A stretch of 6,598 bases of DNA from Miltoncostaeaceae bacterium (lineage in GTDB: Bacteria > Actinomycetota > Thermoleophilia > Miltoncostaeales > Miltoncostaeaceae). Shown in pieces: positions 1-5,297 of the stretch (position 1 is the stretch's first letter; every line of letters begins with the position of its first letter). The stretch is from NCBI GenBank assembly GCA_030598075.1, contig JAUVQP010000091.1, positions 1-6,598 of the forward strand, in the 5' to 3' direction. The position numbers were made by a program, and so were the translations under genes. The notes below the pieces were generated by a model that was not told where the DNA came from, ran no database searches, and saw only the letters and a list, made by a program, of their open reading frames with translations.

Positions 1-2
1 AC

Positions 3-32
3 ACAACCATGATCACCACAGACGCCTCATGA
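3..32 (+). CDS. Possible 3' end of an upstream gene (partial)
   Basis: The frame entering from the left edge reads TTMITTDAS and stops at TGA (30-32). That stop shares bases with the ATG at 29, giving the ATGA overlap typical of translationally coupled genes in GC-rich Actinomycetota. Only about ten codons are visible, so no function can be assigned. They could instead be non-coding leader sequence, or a tiny upstream ORF starting at the ATG at 9. The only support is the overlap geometry. Confidence 0.3.
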   Translation, partial: TTMITTDAS

Positions 33-412
33 GCTCTCGTCCGCTCCTTCCCGGGGGGGCTGGCTCGTGCCGCGACTGCCCGGTTTCGTGCGAGCGCGTT
101 GTGTATCCGTCAGGGTGTCTCGAGGCGGAGTGCGAGCGCCTGTACTCCCATCGGGAGGATGGCCGCACCTTCATCGGCTGCGTCGACCGCGTCTTCGCCG
201 TCGAGATCGACCTCGACCAGTTCCGCGCTGCCGAGCGGACCCGGGCTGGCTTCGGCGCCCTTCGTGTGGCGCGTGAACCCCACGCCGTCTGTCGCTGCGA
301 GATCGATCGCACGCTCCCGCACCGCCACGACGGCCCGTGCGTCAACCTCCAGTTTCTCCGCAGCGCGCCGGCCTGGTCGCCCGGAGCAGTGGAGCGCGCC
401 ATGGTCCGGTAA
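29..412 (+). CDS. Cysteine-rich protein of unknown function, 127 aa
   Basis: This is a short soluble protein with nine cysteines: C14, C17 and C21 (CxxCxxxC), then C30, C35, C51, C88, C90 and C104. It has no signal peptide or membrane segment, so a cytoplasmic protein binding zinc or an iron-sulfur cluster is plausible. The middle reads as an ordered fold (GRTFIGCVDRVFAVEIDLDQF, residues 45-65, followed by a basic stretch containing AAERTRAGFG). I recall similar Cys-rich proteins of about 110-130 residues in Thermoleophilia, but no characterised member. The ATG at 29 has no clear Shine-Dalgarno sequence and is more likely coupled to the upstream frame through ATGA. Third positions are strongly G/C, as expected of real coding. 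It is convergent with the next gene, with 55 bp between them. Function is not assigned. Confidence 0.78.
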   Translation: MSSRPLLPGGAGSCRDCPVSCERVVYPSGCLEAECERLYSHREDGRTFIGCVDRVFAVEIDLDQFRAAERTRAGFGALRVAREPHAVCRCEIDRTLPHRHDGPCVNLQFLRSAPAWSPGAVERAMVR

Positions 413-467
413 GCGCCGCACGGTCCTCCGCTCGCTGAGCGATCGCGCGCGGCGCGGGGCGATGGGG

Positions 468-1031
468 TCAGCGGTCGCCCCCGGTTCGCCGAAGCGCCTC
501 TCCTGGCGCGAAGGGCGCGCGATCGTCCGGGGAGCGGCGCCGGGCGGCCGTGAGGGCGGCCGACGCCGACGCCGCGAACCCCGCTCCCCGCCTCCATGGA
601 CGCGGGTCGGTGACGGCGAGCGCCATGAGCGCCACGGCCTCGACGAGAGCTTTCGTGCGCGGGCCGCGACCCCGCGCCCGTCGAGGCCGACCCCTGCCGT
701 CGCGGGGAGAGTCCGGGAGGGCGGCGAGCTCGTCGAGCGCGAGATGGCCGCACCAGCCGGCGGCGAAAGCCAGCCGCCGGGCCCCGGGGCTTCCCGAGAG
801 GATCGCGCTCGGGGCCAGCGGGTTGTGCGCGAGGCGTGCGATGAAGGGGATGACCCCTCGGGCCGGAAGAGCGCCGCCGTCCAAGAGCTCGGCGCTGCGA
901 CCCTGCGAGGCGACCCCGACCGCCCAGAGGATCATGGGCGCGTCGGGGGCGATGGCGCCCGCGATCGCCCAGGGGGCGGCCCACGTCGGGGCGACACGCC
1001 AGGTCAGATATGCGTGCGTCGTACTCAGCAC
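468..1031 (-). CDS. YdjM/DUF457-like membrane-associated metal-dependent hydrolase-like protein
   Basis: The 187-residue product carries the spaced His/Asp pattern of the YdjM/DUF457 group of small inner-membrane proteins called metal-dependent hydrolases: TTH (residues 4-6), APDAP (28-32), a histidine in AHNPL (H69), and GWCGHLALDEL (92-102) with the HxxxD pair H96/D100. The N-terminal and central parts are moderately hydrophobic (residues 17-42 and 86-102), and the C-terminus is Arg-rich. It appears shorter and less hydrophobic than typical members, so catalytic activity is uncertain. The frame can open at ATG 1079 (203 aa), but the first 16 residues would then be polar and unlike the family. 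The GTG at 1031 gives MLSTTHAYLTW and leaves 57 bp for divergent promoters. Neither start has a strong ribosome binding site. The gene is divergent from the metallophosphoesterase/radical SAM gene and convergent with the Cys-rich gene. Known for the family: a weakly characterised hydrolase assignment. Inferred here: membership. Confidence 0.68.
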   Translation of the reverse strand: MLSTTHAYLTWRVAPTWAAPWAIAGAIAPDAPMILWAVGVASQGRSAELLDGGALPARGVIPFIARLAHNPLAPSAILSGSPGARRLAFAAGWCGHLALDELAALPDSPRDGRGRPRRARGRGPRTKALVEAVALMALAVTDPRPWRRGAGFAASASAALTAARRRSPDDRAPFAPGEALRRTGGDR

Positions 1032-1088
1032 GGTTCCACGGTATCGGTCGGGCCGGCCTGTCCGTCCGTCGTACGCCATGATGGGTCC
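1032..1088. promoter_or_regulatory. Divergent intergenic region, presumed promoters
   Basis: These 57 bp separate two divergently oriented genes, so at least one promoter should lie here or just inside the neighbouring starts. I see no convincing -35/-10 pair in either direction. An 8-bp direct repeat, CGTCGTAC, occurs at 1067-1074 and again at 1017-1024, the latter just inside the minus-strand gene. This could be a paired regulator site or chance. Confidence 0.3.
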
Positions 1089-2771
1089 ATGGTCCGGCTG
1101 GCACTCTTCGGCGGCGTCTACGGCAACCCGTGGGCCGTGCGGGCCCTGTTCGCCGATGCCGAGCGGCGTCGCTGCGACCGACTCGTCTGCCTGGGGGATC
1201 TCGGGGGCTTCGGGGCCCGACCCGACGAGGCGGCCCGGCTCGTGCGGGACGCCGGGCTTCCCGTGGTTGCGGGCAACTACGACCAGTCGATCGCCGAGGG
1301 CGCGGAGGACTGCGGCTGCGGCTACTCGGATCCGCGCGACAACCGCTACGCCGAGATCATGTATGCGTTCACGCGCGACGCGACATCGCCGGAGATCGCC
1401 CGATGGATGGCCACGCTGCCGGCGGAGCGTCGCGAGGAGATCGAGGGCGTGGACGTCCACATGGTCCACGGCTCGCCTCTGGCCGTGAACGACTTCCTCT
1501 GGGAGTCGCTCGACGACGATGCGTTGCGCGCGCGTCTCGCGCCCAGTGGCGCCGACGTCCTCGTCTGCGCGCACACCGGAATCCCTTGGATTCGTGTCAT
1601 AGACGGTTCCCTCGTCGTCAACGTCGGCACCATCGGGCGCTCGGCGAACGACGGCCACCCCGGGGGCTGGTACGCGATCCTCCACGTCGAGGATGGAGAG
1701 GCCACCGCCGAGTTGGTCGCTGTCGACTTCGATCACGAAGCGCACGCGCAGGCGATACGCGAGGCGGGCCTCCCCGATGCCTTCGCGGCCACGGCCGCGA
1801 CCGGCTGGTGGACCACCTGCCTCGAGGTGCTCCCGCCGCGCGAGCGCCCGCCCGGCCGCTATCACTGCTACCGCGAGTCGCTGGCGGCGATCCCGGAGTC
1901 TGCTCCCGCCGGATGGGCGTCCGCGGTCGATGAGTCACCCGGCGACCTCCCGGTGGTCTCGCTGTTCGGGAGCGGTGCCTTTCCCGCGCGGCTCTGGATC
2001 TACACGAACTTCCACTGCAACCTCGCCTGCGGATACTGCGCCGTCGCCAGCTCGCCGCGGGCCGCGCGGCGCTCGCTGGGCCTCGGCCGGGTTCGGGACG
2101 TCGTCGACGAGGCCGTCGCGGAGGGCTTTCGCGAGATCTACCTGACCGGCGGTGAGCCCTTCTTGGAGGAGGATCTCGTCGACATGGCCCTCTACGCGGC
2201 CCGAATGCTGCCGACCACGATCCTCACCAACGCGATGTTGTTTCGCGGGCGTCGGGCGGTGGGGCTCCGGCGCCTGGCCGGTGTTCCCAACCTGTCCCTC
2301 CAGGCGTCGCTCGACGGGGCGAGCGACGCCACCCACGACGCCCTGCGCGGCGCCGGCTCCTTCCGGCGAGCGGTCGATGGCATCCGGGCGGCGAGGGGGC
2401 TCGGCATCCGGGTGCTCGTGTCGACGACGGCGGCCGGCCAGAGCGCCGACGAGCTGGCCGATCTCCGCGCCCTGCTCGAGGACTGCGGGGTCGATGGGGT
2501 GGACCATGCGCTTCGCCCGCTCGTGGCTCGGGGCTTCTCGCACTCGGGCGCCCAGGTCTCGCTCGACCGGCTCATCCCCGAGCTCACCGTGACGGCGGAC
2601 GGTCTTCACTGGCACCCGGTCGGGGCGGACGTCGAGACAAGCGCCGACCTGCTCGTGGCCGCCGATCCCGGCATGGCGCTCTCGGAGGGAAAGCGGCTCA
2701 TCGTCGAGAGAGTGCTGAGCTTGCGCCAGGCGGACGGCAGTCTTCCCTCGGCGCTCGCGTGCGCCATCTGA
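1089..2771 (+). CDS. Metallophosphoesterase-like / radical SAM fusion protein, 560 aa
   Basis: Two domains lie in one uninterrupted frame. Residues 1-262 match the calcineurin-like phosphoesterase layout in order: FGGVYGN (7-13), LGDLGGFG (35-42), AGNYD (61-65), VHMVHGSP (123-130) and CAHTGIP (160-166). Canonical members read SDxHGN, GDxxGYG, GNHD, HGxP and GHTH, so several ligands are substituted here. A CGCGYSDPRDN segment (75-85) looks like a subfamily hallmark. After a Pro/Ser/Ala-rich linker (about 263-298) comes a radical SAM domain: LWIYTNFHCNLACGYC with the 4Fe-4S cysteines C310, C314 and C317, then LTGGEP (352-357) for SAM binding, and VSLDGA-like and later barrel strands to the end. 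Only two isolated cysteines follow, so no SPASM or twitch cluster is visible. ATG 1089 gives the expected N-terminal beta strand; the longer open frame upstream is non-coding Arg-rich sequence. It probably acts in the cytosol with the downstream glycosyltransferase. Substrate unknown. Confidence 0.9.
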   Translation: MVRLALFGGVYGNPWAVRALFADAERRRCDRLVCLGDLGGFGARPDEAARLVRDAGLPVVAGNYDQSIAEGAEDCGCGYSDPRDNRYAEIMYAFTRDATSPEIARWMATLPAERREEIEGVDVHMVHGSPLAVNDFLWESLDDDALRARLAPSGADVLVCAHTGIPWIRVIDGSLVVNVGTIGRSANDGHPGGWYAILHVEDGEATAELVAVDFDHEAHAQAIREAGLPDAFAATAATGWWTTCLEVLPPRERPPGRYHCYRESLAAIPESAPAGWASAVDESPGDLPVVSLFGSGAFPARLWIYTNFHCNLACGYCAVASSPRAARRSLGLGRVRDVVDEAVAEGFREIYLTGGEPFLEEDLVDMALYAARMLPTTILTNAMLFRGRRAVGLRRLAGVPNLSLQASLDGASDATHDALRGAGSFRRAVDGIRAARGLGIRVLVSTTAAGQSADELADLRALLEDCGVDGVDHALRPLVARGFSHSGAQVSLDRLIPELTVTADGLHWHPVGADVETSADLLVAADPGMALSEGKRLIVERVLSLRQADGSLPSALACAI

Positions 2772-2797
2772 CCCGTGAAAGATCGCCTCGGCGAGAG

Positions 2798-2827
2798 AGG
2801 GTTCGCCGCCGATCGGCGGCGAACCCT
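2798..2827. repeat. Perfect 30-bp palindrome between the radical SAM and glycosyltransferase genes
   Basis: The left arm AGGGTTCGCCGCCGA is followed directly by its exact reverse complement. As RNA it would form a 13-bp GC-rich stem closed by a GATC loop. It starts 26 bp after the radical SAM stop and ends 15 bp before the glycosyltransferase ATG. No T-run follows (GTCCGTCCG), so it is not a canonical intrinsic terminator. It could be an intercistronic attenuator or mRNA-stabilising hairpin, or a dyad operator. Its position argues that the glycosyltransferase starts at 2843 rather than at the GTG at 2759. Confidence 0.75.
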
Positions 2828-2842
2828 GTCCGTCCGCGCGTG

Positions 2843-3559
2843 ATGGTCGCGGGGGCGGGCGCCGCCGATCCTTCGCCGACGGTCAGCGTGGTCGTCCCGG
2901 TGCTCGAGGAGGAGGCCACCATCGCGCGCGCGCTCGATCGCCTCGCCGCGGATCCGCTCCTCGACGAGGTCATCGTGGTCGACGGCGGCTCCCGCGACAG
3001 GACGGTCGAGATCGCGCGGCGACATCCCCTCGCCCCGCGTGTTCTCGTGACGCGGCCGGGGCGTGCCGCCCAGATGAACGCCGGGGCCGAGGCCGCCCAC
3101 GGCGAGCTCCTCGTCTTCCTCCATGCGGACACGGCCCTTCCGCCCGGCGCCGGCGCCGGGCTGCGGCGCGTCGCGAGGCGCCGCGACATCGTGGGCGGCA
3201 ACTTCGCCCTGCGCTTCGACGGCCCGGGGCTCTTCCCGCGGGTGCTCGGCGCGACCTACGCGGTACAGCGCGTGCTGGGCGTCTTCTACGGAGACTCCGC
3301 CATCTTCGCGCGCCGGCCCTGGTTCCGCGCTCGCGGGGGCTTTCCGGAGATCGCGATCATGGAGGACTACGAGATGGCCCGCGCCCTGGTCACCAGCGGT
3401 CGCTCCGTGCTCCTGAGCGGACCGGCGCTCACGTCCTCGCGACGCTGGCGCAGGGATGGAGTTCCTCGCACGGTGGCGAGTTGGATCATCATCCGCTGGC
3501 TCTATATCGCCGGCGTCAGCCCCGACCGGCTGGCCCGGCTGTACCGGGCGGTGCGGTAG
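2843..3559 (+). CDS. Family 2 glycosyltransferase, rSAM/selenodomain-associated transferase 2 type (TIGR04283-like)
   Basis: The 238-residue protein has a GT-A nucleotide-sugar fold. Seen in order: VSVVVPVLEEEATI (14-27), the first nucleotide-binding strand; VIVVDGGSRDRT (43-54); GRAAQMNAGAEAAHGE (73-88); the DxD-type metal site LHADT (93-97, D96); a segment near FPRVLGATYAVQRVLGVFYGD that I associate with this family; and the acceptor-side ED of MEDYEMA (M173, E174, D175). It ends with a hydrophobic, possibly membrane-proximal stretch (WIIIRWLYIAGV). Length and motifs fit the group named for co-occurrence with radical SAM genes, including arsenosugar-type loci, and here it does follow one. 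The frame also opens at GTG 2759, overlapping the radical SAM stop, but that extension is Arg-rich and crosses the palindrome. ATG 2843 (or GTG 2840) gives the usual short N-terminus, though no Shine-Dalgarno is visible. Sugar donor and acceptor are unknown. Confidence 0.88.
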   Translation: MVAGAGAADPSPTVSVVVPVLEEEATIARALDRLAADPLLDEVIVVDGGSRDRTVEIARRHPLAPRVLVTRPGRAAQMNAGAEAAHGELLVFLHADTALPPGAGAGLRRVARRRDIVGGNFALRFDGPGLFPRVLGATYAVQRVLGVFYGDSAIFARRPWFRARGGFPEIAIMEDYEMARALVTSGRSVLLSGPALTSSRRWRRDGVPRTVASWIIIRWLYIAGVSPDRLARLYRAVR

Positions 3560-3674
3560 GGGCCGGCGCCCTGCCCTTCGATCGCACGCCGCGACCGGCC
3601 CCCATCGGCGGGCTCCCGCGAGCCGCGCGCGGCAGGGGCTATTCCACCGACGAGAAGAGTGTTACCGTCGATGC
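3560..3674. other. 115-bp gap between glycosyltransferase and stress-like gene
   Basis: No gene is supported here. The only purine-rich candidate ribosome binding sequence, GAGAAGAG at 3651-3658, lies 16 nt before the GTG at 3675, which is a long spacing. There is no strong hairpin and no recognisable -35/-10 pair. The gap is long enough for the downstream gene to have its own promoter, so transcription as one operon is not assured. Confidence 0.4.
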
Positions 3675-4463
3675 GTGGATGCTTCCGCTGCGGCGCGAAC
3701 GCGTCGCATATTGGTGATAGCCAACGAGACCTGCGCCGGGGCGTCCGTCGTGCAGGAGGTCAAGTACCGGGCCGACGACGGCGCCGAGGTCATCGTCGTG
3801 GCACCGCAGCTTGCGGGTTCGCGCCTCGGGCACTGGATGGGCGCCCGCTCCGCAAAAGACCGTGCGGCGGCCGAGTCCCGGCTGGCCGATTCGGTCGCCG
3901 CGCTCGGCGACTCGGGGCTCAGCGCGCGGGGCCATCTCGGCGACAGCGATCCGCTGCAGGCGCTCGACGACGCCCTTCGGCTCTACGAGCCGGACGAGGT
4001 CATCATCTCGACTCACCCGCCGGCTCGCTCCAACTGGCTCGAACGCGATGTGGTGCGCCGCGCGCGCTCCCGGTATCGGGTTCCGATCACGCACGTCGTC
4101 GTGGACCTCGAGCACGAGTCCGTCGTGTCCGACGCGGAGGGCGCCCCCCAGAGCGCGTCGGCCGAGGCGTTGGTTCGCGTCTACCACGAGGCCACCTACG
4201 AGAGCGCGATCGCCATTCGGCGGTCCGGGTTCGCTGACGAGCGACGCGAGGCGGGCGCCGGCGTCCTCGTCAGCGAGCGCCCCGCTGAGGCGCGCGAGGC
4301 CGGCGACGACCCGGTGCTGTTCGCCGTCGACGTGCCCGCGTCGGGACTCGGCGGGCGCGAGGTCGATGTCGGCGGCGTGAGCGAGGGGCGCTTGTTCCTG
4401 CTTCCCGCGGATCTCCTGAACGCTCACGGCCCGCCGATAGCCGTGGGGGACTGGTCGGAGTAG
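3675..4463 (+). CDS. Universal-stress-like nucleotide-binding-fold protein with a distinct C-terminal domain
   Basis: The 262-residue product has two parts. Residues 10-135 look like a Usp/Rossmann-type alpha/beta domain: RRILVIANETCAG (10-22), EVIVVAP, a GDSDP turn (89-93) before a helix, VIISTHPPARSNWLERDVV, and THVVVDLE. I recall this GDxDP...STHPPxRSNWLER arrangement in proteins of Thermoleophilia annotated as universal stress proteins. The classical ATP motif G-2x-G-9x-G(S/T) is not obvious. Residues from about 168 (VYHEATYESAIAIRRSGF, then GVLVSERP at 196-203, then LFLLPADLLNAHG at 240-252) follow the rhythm of small ADP-ribosyltransferase-like domains (YHxTxxxxAxxIxxxGF, GVxxSxRP); this is an inference from pattern only. 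The start is GTG 3675, because upstream codons in this frame lie inside the glycosyltransferase. The gene is last in the plus-strand run and convergent with the cyclophilin, with 25 bp between them. Confidence 0.8.
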   Translation: MDASAAARTRRILVIANETCAGASVVQEVKYRADDGAEVIVVAPQLAGSRLGHWMGARSAKDRAAAESRLADSVAALGDSGLSARGHLGDSDPLQALDDALRLYEPDEVIISTHPPARSNWLERDVVRRARSRYRVPITHVVVDLEHESVVSDAEGAPQSASAEALVRVYHEATYESAIAIRRSGFADERREAGAGVLVSERPAEAREAGDDPVLFAVDVPASGLGGREVDVGGVSEGRLFLLPADLLNAHGPPIAVGDWSE

Positions 4464-4466
4464 CTT

Positions 4467-4498
4467 CGAGGCTCGGGGCTCTCGGGCGCTATGCCTCG
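4467..4498. terminator. Weak candidate bidirectional hairpin between convergent genes
   Basis: CGAGGC (4467-4472) pairs with GCCTCG (4493-4498) around a 20-nt GC-rich loop. The right arm lies in the last codons of the cyclophilin. There is no T-tract on either side and the stem is only 6 bp. The main support is location between two converging stop codons. Confidence 0.2.
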
Positions 4499-5271
4499 TC
4501 GATGGTGACGCGGTAGATGTAAACCGGCTGGCTGGGCTGCTGCGAGGCCGGATCGCCAGGGTCCGCCGAGGGATCCGCCAGCGCCTCGATGGCTTGGGCC
4601 ACGTCGAGCCCGGCGGCGACGCTGCCGAAGCGCGTGAACTGGTTCTGGAGGGCGCTGGCGTCGCCGGTGACGATGAAGAACTGCGAGCCGTTGGTGTCCG
4701 TTCCCGCGTTCGCCATCGCCACCGACCCCGGCGGATAGCCGTCGTCGGGAAGCTCGTCGGCGAACCGGTAGCCCGGCCCGCCGGTGCCGTCGCCCGCCGG
4801 GTCGCCGCCCTGGATGACGAATCCGGGAACCACGCGATGGAACGTGAGGCCGTCGTAGAATCCCTCGCGGGCCAGGAAGACGAAGTTGTTGGTGGCGACC
4901 GGGGCGAGGCGCGGGTCGAGCTCGATGCTGATCGTGCCGCACGAGGTCTCGATCGTGGCCGTGTAGCTCGCGGCCTCATCGATCGTCCGCTCCGGCGGCC
5001 GGTCGAAGGTTGGGCGGTCCGATGACCGCTCGGGCGGGGTGTCGACGCAGACCGGCGCACCCGTGTCGTCGCGGGTCACGACGGGGACGGCGGAGCCACT
5101 CGGCGTGGTGGCGCCGTCGGCCGAGTCTCCATCGTCGGCACACCCGGCCAGGACGATCGCGAGGGTCGCGACGAGGGAGGCGACAAGAAGCAAGACGCGA
5201 CGGGGCCTCACGAGGGAGCACGATAGCCGACCGGTCGGCGCGGCCCGCGGGGGCATGGTGCCAAGGGGCAC
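4489..5271 (-). CDS. Secreted lipoprotein cyclophilin-type peptidyl-prolyl cis-trans isomerase
   Basis: The 260-residue precursor has a basic N-region (VRPRR, 21-25), a hydrophobic stretch (26-42) and a lipobox LAGC ending at C44, so it should be lipid-anchored outside the cytoplasmic membrane. An Asp/Ser/Pro/Thr-rich spacer (45-102) leads to a cyclophilin domain (103-260): YTATIETSCGTISIELDP, FHRVVPGFVIQGGDP with the catalytic Arg at R146 and Gln at Q154, MANAGTDTNGSQFFI with Q197 and F199, then FTRFGSV. The position of the active-site His of human cyclophilin A (H126) is occupied by F212. Expected role: catalysing proline isomerisation in exported proteins. GTG 5271 is chosen because GGAGG (5277-5281) sits five bases upstream; ATG 5256 and GTG 5211 are alternatives, and GTG 5211 would give a more compact signal peptide. 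It lies 26 bp after the membrane-protein gene, probably in one transcript. Confidence 0.94.
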   Translation of the reverse strand: MPLGTMPPRAAPTGRLSCSLVRPRRVLLLVASLVATLAIVLAGCADDGDSADGATTPSGSAVPVVTRDDTGAPVCVDTPPERSSDRPTFDRPPERTIDEAASYTATIETSCGTISIELDPRLAPVATNNFVFLAREGFYDGLTFHRVVPGFVIQGGDPAGDGTGGPGYRFADELPDDGYPPGSVAMANAGTDTNGSQFFIVTGDASALQNQFTRFGSVAAGLDVAQAIEALADPSADPGDPASQQPSQPVYIYRVTIDEA

Positions 5272-5292
5272 GGGATCCTCCGCGCCCCTTGG
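5261..5292 (-). promoter_or_regulatory. Inverted repeat enclosing the cyclophilin ribosome binding site and start codon
   Basis: CCAAGGGGC and its exact complement GCCCCTTGG form a 9-bp stem (5261-5269 with 5284-5292) around a 14-nt loop. On the minus-strand mRNA the loop carries the GGAGG Shine-Dalgarno and the first two bases of the GTG start; the third base is in the stem. The hairpin falls between the membrane-protein stop and the cyclophilin coding region. It could tune initiation or coupling, or act as an intercistronic processing or termination element if the true start is downstream. Confidence 0.55.
5277..5281 (-). promoter_or_regulatory. Ribosome binding site GGAGG for the cyclophilin gene
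   Basis: GGAGG on the minus strand lies five bases before the GTG at 5271. It is the best Shine-Dalgarno match next to any start in this window and decides the start choice over the ATG at 5256 and the GTG at 5211, neither of which has one. It lies in the loop of the inverted repeat. Confidence 0.65.
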
Positions 5293-5297
5293 ATGCC

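Noticed and set aside
429..441. CGCTC-GCT-GAGCG hairpin between convergent genes
   Set aside because: The stem is only 5 bp with no T-tract, too weak to call a terminator despite the suitable location.
757..780. 8-bp inverted repeat CCGGCGGC/GCCGCCGG with an 8-nt loop
   Set aside because: It lies inside the coding region of the hydrolase-like gene over Ala/Gly/Arg codons, with no positional reason for a terminator.
99..1088. Long open frame upstream of and in frame with the fusion gene, suggesting an 890-residue protein
   Set aside because: The translation is Arg/Ala/Gly-rich with no recognisable fold. It overlaps the better-supported Cys-rich gene and lies opposite the hydrolase-like gene. 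The first credible domain begins at ATG 1089.
1080..1865. N-terminal extension of the minus-strand hydrolase-like frame through the fusion gene
   Set aside because: It is the antisense shadow of the phosphoesterase domain, and the family-like sequence starts only at about 1031.
29..2771. Cys-rich protein as a ribosomally made peptide substrate for the radical SAM enzyme
   Set aside because: It looks like a folded 127-residue protein without a leader/core layout. The radical SAM domain lacks SPASM cysteines, and a gene on the opposite strand separates the two.
2759..2842. Earlier GTG start for the glycosyltransferase overlapping the radical SAM stop
   Set aside because: It would add 28 mostly Arg-rich residues absent from the family pattern and translate through the 30-bp palindrome. 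No Shine-Dalgarno supports it.
3142..3161. 20-bp GC-only palindrome in the glycosyltransferase gene
   Set aside because: It is a short GGC/GCC simple repeat encoding Gly-Ala-Gly-Ala and is expected by chance in very GC-rich coding DNA.
3639..5060. 473-residue minus-strand frame spanning the stress-like gene and part of the cyclophilin
   Set aside because: It is out of frame with the cyclophilin and antisense to the stress-like gene, with Arg/Ser/Thr-rich shadow composition.
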